Source: Anaerolineae bacterium
Lineage (GTDB): Bacteria > Chloroflexota > Anaerolineae > Aggregatilineales > Phototrophicaceae
Direction: 5' to 3'
Assembly: GCA_022822305.1 (NCBI GenBank)
Contig: JAJEBY010000016.1
Span: 1,116,001-1,180,000 of the forward strand
Length of the DNA stretch: 64,000 nucleotides
Part shown: positions 59,999 to 64,000 of the stretch, in pieces
How the letters are laid out: every line of letters starts with the position of its first letter
Numbering within the stretch: position 1 is the first letter of the stretch
Position numbers and translations under genes: made by a program
Notes under the pieces: generated by a model
The model's input: the letters and a program-made list of their open reading frames with translations, nothing else
What the model was told of the DNA's origin: nothing
Databases searched by the model: none

Positions 59999-61045
59999 CT
60001 ATTTCAAGTGGACAGCGCCATCGGCGTCAATGCTGTTGACGCCGGCCGCCGATTCATAAAATACGGCTTTCATTTCGATCTCGTTGGATTGGCCGGGGCT
60101 CAAGGTCAGATGCGTGCCGGACGATTCCATGACGGTGGTCAATCCCTGGCCAGGTATCGACGAGGCCGGCTCGATGGCCATCACATAGGAATTCTTATAG
60201 AAGGGAAAGCCAGGGGTGGCGTTCATCTCTTGCCAGAACCAGGCATACGGGAAGACGCTCGCGTCCCAAGTCAGCCCGACGCCGACTCCAAGTTCCACGT
60301 TGGTAATGCCGTACCAGCCGGAGTCAAAATCGCGGAAATAGGCCAAAATATCGCGGACCTCATCATCGCCGGGCACGCGCGACATATCGGTGTCGCCGGC
60401 CATCGGCCATTGATAAGCCTCGCTCATGGTCAGCGGATTGGCTGATCCCGCGTAGCGATCATCGGCGACGAAACTTGATGTGCCCACATCTATGACGCAA
60501 TGCTCGTTGATGAAGGGCGCGCCGTAGGCCGGGTGATGGCTCCACATGAAGTCCATGTCTTCGCCGGCATGATTGGTGACGCGCTCGCGAATATGCAGGA
60601 TCGGGCTGCCCGCTTCCACGCGCATCCAACGCTCAATCGTATAGGGACTGCGCGACAGGCGAGAACTCAACTTCACTTCGGCGGCGGCCCCGCCCTGGCT
60701 CAGAATCTCGTAATCCCAGGCTGTCATCGAAGCCTCGCCATGGAATCCCAGCGCGGCGCCCTTGTAGACATTCTCGTCGCCGCCGTTGGGGAAGAGCACC
60801 TGCCAGCCGCCGGCGTATGCTTCCAGCCAGGCAGTGGTCGAATCGAAGGCGGAATCGAATCCGCGCGCGTATTCCTTAATGCCCCAAGGCGATTTCCATA
60901 GCACATCAATATCGGATGGCTTGTAGACGAGCCGATAGATGTCCGCCCCTTTGTCCACTATCACGGTGGTCGACAGCAGGTCGTTTTCGATATCGAGCGC
61001 CGCAAGGGACTTGCCCAGTACAGTTTCCGTCACTTTGCATGTCAT
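59999..61045 (-). CDS. Aldose 1-epimerase-like protein (DUF4432 type)
   Basis: A 348-residue beta-sandwich protein of the galactose-mutarotase-like superfamily, closest in layout to DUF4432 proteins. Pointers are VIVDKGADIYRLVYKPSDIDVLWKSPWG, GWQVLFPNGGDE, LGFHGEASMTAWDYEI and FMWSHHPAYGAPFINEHCVIDV with paired histidines. No signal peptide is present. Members often sit in sugar-use clusters, as here beside an RbsC-type permease and a lactonase. It probably interconverts anomers or acts as a sugar isomerase; the substrate is unknown. Confidence 0.75.
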   Translation of the reverse strand: MTCKVTETVLGKSLAALDIENDLLSTTVIVDKGADIYRLVYKPSDIDVLWKSPWGIKEYARGFDSAFDSTTAWLEAYAGGWQVLFPNGGDENVYKGAALGFHGEASMTAWDYEILSQGGAAAEVKLSSRLSRSPYTIERWMRVEAGSPILHIRERVTNHAGEDMDFMWSHHPAYGAPFINEHCVIDVGTSSFVADDRYAGSANPLTMSEAYQWPMAGDTDMSRVPGDDEVRDILAYFRDFDSGWYGITNVELGVGVGLTWDASVFPYAWFWQEMNATPGFPFYKNSYVMAIEPASSIPGQGLTTVMESSGTHLTLSPGQSNEIEMKAVFYESAAGVNSIDADGAVHLK

Positions 61046-61059
61046 CTTCGATACCCTCT

Positions 61060-62067
61060 TTATCTGCGCCTAAGTATGGCGATGCGATCGTGGAAGCTGT
61101 GCATGAACACGGCCAGAATCATGATGCTGCCGGTCACCATCAGTTGGATATTGGTGTTGACGCCCATCAAACGCAGGCCTTTGGCCGTCATGCCGAGGAT
61201 GACGACGCCGAGCACCGTTCCAACCAGGCTGCCCTTCCCGCCGCTCAGCGCGATGCCGCCCAGCACCACTGCCGCGATCACGATCAACTCGAAGCCGGAA
61301 CCGCCGGCATTGAAATAACCGGAACCCGTCTGCATGGTGAGCAGCATGCCGCCGATGGCCGCGCAGCTCGAGCAAATGACAAAAAGCATGAACTTAATCA
61401 AGTTGACCCTGATGCCGGATACGCGCGCCGCGGTCTCGTTGCCGCCGATGGCATAAACATTGCGGCCGAACTCCGTCTGCGTCAACACGATCAAGGCCAG
61501 GATCACCAACAATATCGCCAGGACAAACGGCAATGGCGCCGGACCGAGATTGTTGTAATAGGCATCCTGGAAATCCCAGAAACCAATGAGATCCGAAACG
61601 GGCATCTTATTGGTGTAGACATAGACCATTCCGCGCAAGGCAAACAGCGAACCCAGCGTCGTCACCAGCGAATTCATCTTCTGCTTCGTCACCAGATAAC
61701 CGTGAATGCCGCCTACCAGCGGACCGGTGGCCAGACCGGCGGCGATGCCCGCCCACATATTCTCTGTGCTATTGAAGAAAACCACGGTGGTCACGCCGGT
61801 GACCGCCAGCATGGACCCGATAGACAGGTCGAATTCCCCGGCCAGCATCAGCATGGTGACGCCAATCGCCGCGATTAAGTTGGGCGAGATTTCCCGCAGC
61901 AGATCCCAATAAACTCTTTGCTGCCGTGTACTCGGTTCGAGGATCCAAAACAGCGCAACGACTGCCAGCAGCAGTATGACCAGGCCGGCCTCCCGCGAAA
62001 ACAGCAGACGCGACCATCGCATCGCCCCGTTCTGGTGTCGTTTACGACCTACTGGAATCGCCGCCAT
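61060..62067 (-). CDS. Ribose-type ABC importer permease (RbsC family)
   Basis: A 335-residue membrane protein of the RbsC/XylH type with about ten helices. Signature stretches are NLIAAIGVTMLMLAGEFDLSIGSMLAVTGV, GGIHGYLVTKQKMNSLVTTLG, FGRNVYAIGGNETAARVSGIRV and LGGIALSGGKGSLVGTVLGVVIL. The start is the ATG at 62067 or that at 62022; the N-terminal piece between them is basic and not conserved-looking. It follows the RbsA-type ATPase gene by 17 bases. A second permease of the same family flanks that gene at the window edge, so the importer probably has two different permease chains. Confidence 0.92.
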   Translation of the reverse strand: MAAIPVGRKRHQNGAMRWSRLLFSREAGLVILLLAVVALFWILEPSTRQQRVYWDLLREISPNLIAAIGVTMLMLAGEFDLSIGSMLAVTGVTTVVFFNSTENMWAGIAAGLATGPLVGGIHGYLVTKQKMNSLVTTLGSLFALRGMVYVYTNKMPVSDLIGFWDFQDAYYNNLGPAPLPFVLAILLVILALIVLTQTEFGRNVYAIGGNETAARVSGIRVNLIKFMLFVICSSCAAIGGMLLTMQTGSGYFNAGGSGFELIVIAAVVLGGIALSGGKGSLVGTVLGVVILGMTAKGLRLMGVNTNIQLMVTGSIMILAVFMHSFHDRIAILRRR

Positions 62068-62084
62068 ATTCCACTCACCGTCGC

Positions 62085-63590
62085 TTAACTCGCCGGGTCC
62101 AGCTGCACTGCCGCGGCAGTCATGAGGTCTTGCTGGGTCGCGTCATCGCGGGAAATCCAACGACCCGCGCTCCGCCCTTGCCGTATCACGATGATGCGAT
62201 CGGCGATGCCCAGCACTTCGGGCAATTCGGTGGAAAGCACCAAAATGCCCATGCCTTGATGCGCCATGTCATCCATCAAGCGATACATCTCCGCCTTTGA
62301 GCCGACATCAATGCCGCGGGTCGGCTCCGAGAATATCAATACTTTGAGCTCCTCGAGCAGCCAGCGTCCGATCAGCGATTTCTGCTGATTGCCGCCGCTC
62401 AAGTAGCGGATTTTCTGGGCGATGCCGGGCGTCTTGATGGACAGCTTGTCGACAATTTCCGCGGTCGCCCGGCGCTCGTCCTGCCCGTTAATCACCATCA
62501 TATTGGCATAGTTGTTGACCGACACCAGCGTGATATTTTCCTTCACCGACAGCGGCAGCAGCAACCCATCGGACTTGCGATTCTCGGTCAGAAATCCCAG
62601 TCCCTTTCGGATGGCATCCATCGGCGCGTTGGCATGAATCTCCTGGCCCAGCAGCCGGACGCTGCCGGTCCGTGGCAAATTGCCGAATATCAAACGACCC
62701 AGATTATGCACGCCGGAGCCCATCAAACCGAAGACGGCCACGATCTCGCCGGCGTGTACCTTCAAGCTGAAGTCCTCGATAGTTGCGCCGCTCACGCTGT
62801 CCACTTCCAGTAGCACATCACCGGGCTGCCCAGGCGTCCGCGGATACAAGTCCTTGACCTCGCGCCCCACCATCCAGGTCACCAGGTCGCTTTGCCGCGT
62901 ATTGGCAACGGCTTCGGTCGCGATATGTTCGCCATCGCGGAATACCGTGACCCGGTCGGCGATTGCGTAGATCTCGTCAAGCTTGTGCGATACGTACATG
63001 ATACCGACGCCGAGGCCCTGCAGGCGGCGGATCACCGTGAACAAGCTCTCGATTTCCGATTGACTGAGCGCCGATGTCGGCTCGTCCATAATAATGATCT
63101 GCGCTTGCCGGGAGAGCGCCCGCGCGATTTCGACCAATTGCTGCTGCGCCACCGTCAGCGCGCTGATCGGCATTTCCGGGTCGATGTTCAAACCCAGATC
63201 CTGCAAAAGCTCGCTGGTGCGCGCATACAATTCGTTCCAATCGACGGTGCGGAAGGCCTTCTTGGGCAGGTTGCCGAGGAATACGTTCTCGGCGATGCTG
63301 AGATCGGGCACCAAATCCAGCTCTTGGTACACAACTTTGATGCGGTGCGCCAGCGAATCGGCCGGCGAGTGAAACTCGACCGCTTCGCCTTCGATCTCAA
63401 TGACGCCGTCGTCGGGTTGATAGAGCCCGGCGATGATTTTGATCAGCGTTGATTTACCCGCGCCATTCTCGCCAATCAACGCGTGAACCTCGCCGGCATG
63501 CAAACTGAAATCCACACCGTTCAGCGCCTGTGTGCCCGGGAAGGCTTTGGCAATCGATCGGAGGTTGAGCAGCGGCTGTTTTTCGCTCAT
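62085..63590 (-). CDS. Ribose-type ABC importer ATPase, double domain (RbsA family)
   Basis: A 501-residue cytoplasmic protein with two ABC domains. The first is complete: GENGAGKSTLIKIIAG (Walker A), LTVAQQQLVEIARALS (signature) and IIIMDEPTSALS (Walker B). The second is degenerate at Walker A (VFGLMGSGVHNLGRL) but keeps LSGGNQQKSLIGRWL and VLIFSEPTRGID. This asymmetry is normal in RbsA/MglA proteins. No periplasmic sugar-binding protein is seen in the window; it may lie beyond the right edge. Sugars of the pentose/hexose class are the likely cargo. Confidence 0.93.
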   Translation of the reverse strand: MSEKQPLLNLRSIAKAFPGTQALNGVDFSLHAGEVHALIGENGAGKSTLIKIIAGLYQPDDGVIEIEGEAVEFHSPADSLAHRIKVVYQELDLVPDLSIAENVFLGNLPKKAFRTVDWNELYARTSELLQDLGLNIDPEMPISALTVAQQQLVEIARALSRQAQIIIMDEPTSALSQSEIESLFTVIRRLQGLGVGIMYVSHKLDEIYAIADRVTVFRDGEHIATEAVANTRQSDLVTWMVGREVKDLYPRTPGQPGDVLLEVDSVSGATIEDFSLKVHAGEIVAVFGLMGSGVHNLGRLIFGNLPRTGSVRLLGQEIHANAPMDAIRKGLGFLTENRKSDGLLLPLSVKENITLVSVNNYANMMVINGQDERRATAEIVDKLSIKTPGIAQKIRYLSGGNQQKSLIGRWLLEELKVLIFSEPTRGIDVGSKAEMYRLMDDMAHQGMGILVLSTELPEVLGIADRIIVIRQGRSAGRWISRDDATQQDLMTAAAVQLDPAS

Positions 63591-63593
63591 GCG

Positions 63594-64000
63594 TTAATCC
63601 TGGCCCATCCGACGCCGACGCCGCGCATCCAGCAAAACGGCGACAATGATGATCAAGCCGGTCACGGTCACCTGCCAACTCGAGTTGATATCCAGCAGCA
63701 CGATGCCGTTCTTCAAGGTCGCCAGCAGCACCACCGCCAGGAAGGTGCCTACCATCGAACCTTCCCCGCCACTGAGACTCGTGCCGCCCAATAATACCGC
63801 GCCAATCGCCTCCAGCTCGAATCCGGCGCCGATGCCGTTCTGCCCGGAATTGAGCCGAGACAGCAAGATGATCGCGCTGACGGAGGCCAGGACGCCGGTC
63901 AATACAAATCCCGCCAGTTTCACCATGCGCACCGGTATGCCCGCCAGCGTTGCCGCTTCGGGATTGGCGCCCACCGCATGTACAAAGCGGCCAAAGGTCG
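63594..64000 (-). CDS. Ribose-type ABC importer permease (RbsC family), partial
   Basis: The frame runs past the right edge, so the N-terminal half is missing. The visible C-terminal part of about 135 residues reads FGRFVHAVGANPEAATLAGIPV, LSRLNSGQNGIGAGFELEAIGAVLLGG and SLSGGEGSMVGTFLAVVLL, as in RbsC proteins. The ATG at 63974 is internal and not the start. The gene ends 3 bases before the RbsA-type start and is in the same operon. Confidence 0.9.
   Translation of the reverse strand, partial: TFGRFVHAVGANPEAATLAGIPVRMVKLAGFVLTGVLASVSAIILLSRLNSGQNGIGAGFELEAIGAVLLGGTSLSGGEGSMVGTFLAVVLLATLKNGIVLLDINSSWQVTVTGLIIIVAVLLDARRRRRMGQD

Overview
The window looks like a chromosomal segment of an uncultivated, heterotrophic member of the Chloroflexota, in the Anaerolineae/SAR202 range. 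This is an inference from gene style, not a database match. The pointers are a Thr/Pro-rich lipoprotein ending in a bacterial SH3 domain, many enolase-superfamily and short-chain dehydrogenase (SDR) paralogs, several ABC importers of the sugar, peptide and ribose types, and moderately GC-rich DNA with very little intergenic space. There are two tRNA genes and no rRNA, transposase, phage or CRISPR signature.

Layout. 1-9.4 kb: mixed metabolism. An inositol-type pair (IolE-like isomerase, open at the window edge, and IolD) and purB lie on the minus strand. Agmatine deiminase and a free-standing Nfu N-terminal domain lie on the plus strand. An FmdB-type zinc ribbon, a dihydroorotate-dehydrogenase-like pair and a membrane glycosyltransferase follow on the minus strand. 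9.4-20 kb: a second membrane glycosyltransferase, a cobalamin adenosyltransferase, tRNA-Leu(CAA), a Nudix hydrolase, a TPR protein, a GT2 glycosyltransferase, the SH3 lipoprotein, a thioredoxin-like lipoprotein with an in-frame TGA at the first cysteine position of its CxxC motif (candidate selenoprotein), an epimerase, an esterase and tRNA-Lys(CTT). 20.2-24.4 kb: a tight plus-strand operon with an enolase-superfamily dehydratase, a small-molecule kinase, a divergent enolase and an SDR. 24.4-25.2 kb: a gene-free repeat island. 25.2-37.4 kb: a ClC channel, divergent enolase-superfamily enzymes, a GntR regulator, then a sugar ABC importer with three SDRs, an SMP-30 lactonase and a VOC protein. 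37.4-64 kb: about 26 kb all on the minus strand. It carries a ribose-type importer, sugar-acid enzymes, CoA-transferases, UxuA, a dipeptide importer with an unusual permease-ATPase fusion, and a CoA-ligase/thiolase-fold/DUF35/SDR module.

How it fits together. From 20 kb to the right end the window reads as scavenging of oxidised sugars, sugar acids and carboxylic acids: uptake by ABC importers, lactone hydrolysis (SMP-30), dehydration (mandelate-racemase-type enzymes, UxuA), oxidation or reduction (SDRs), then CoA activation and side-chain cleavage. The thiolase-fold proteins lack both catalytic cysteines, and one overlaps a DUF35 gene, which suggests aldolase rather than thiolase chemistry.

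Most notable observations: the candidate UxxC selenoprotein with a hairpin at the distance expected for a bacterial SECIS; the enolase paralog with two altered active-site residues inside a catabolic operon; the cysteine-less thiolase/DUF35 module; a DppC-4TM-OppD fusion; a fused CoA-transferase lacking the expected catalytic glutamate, coupled to a solute-binding protein without a signal peptide; and a small element with perfect 13-bp terminal inverted repeats. Functions come from reading motifs by eye; no search was run.
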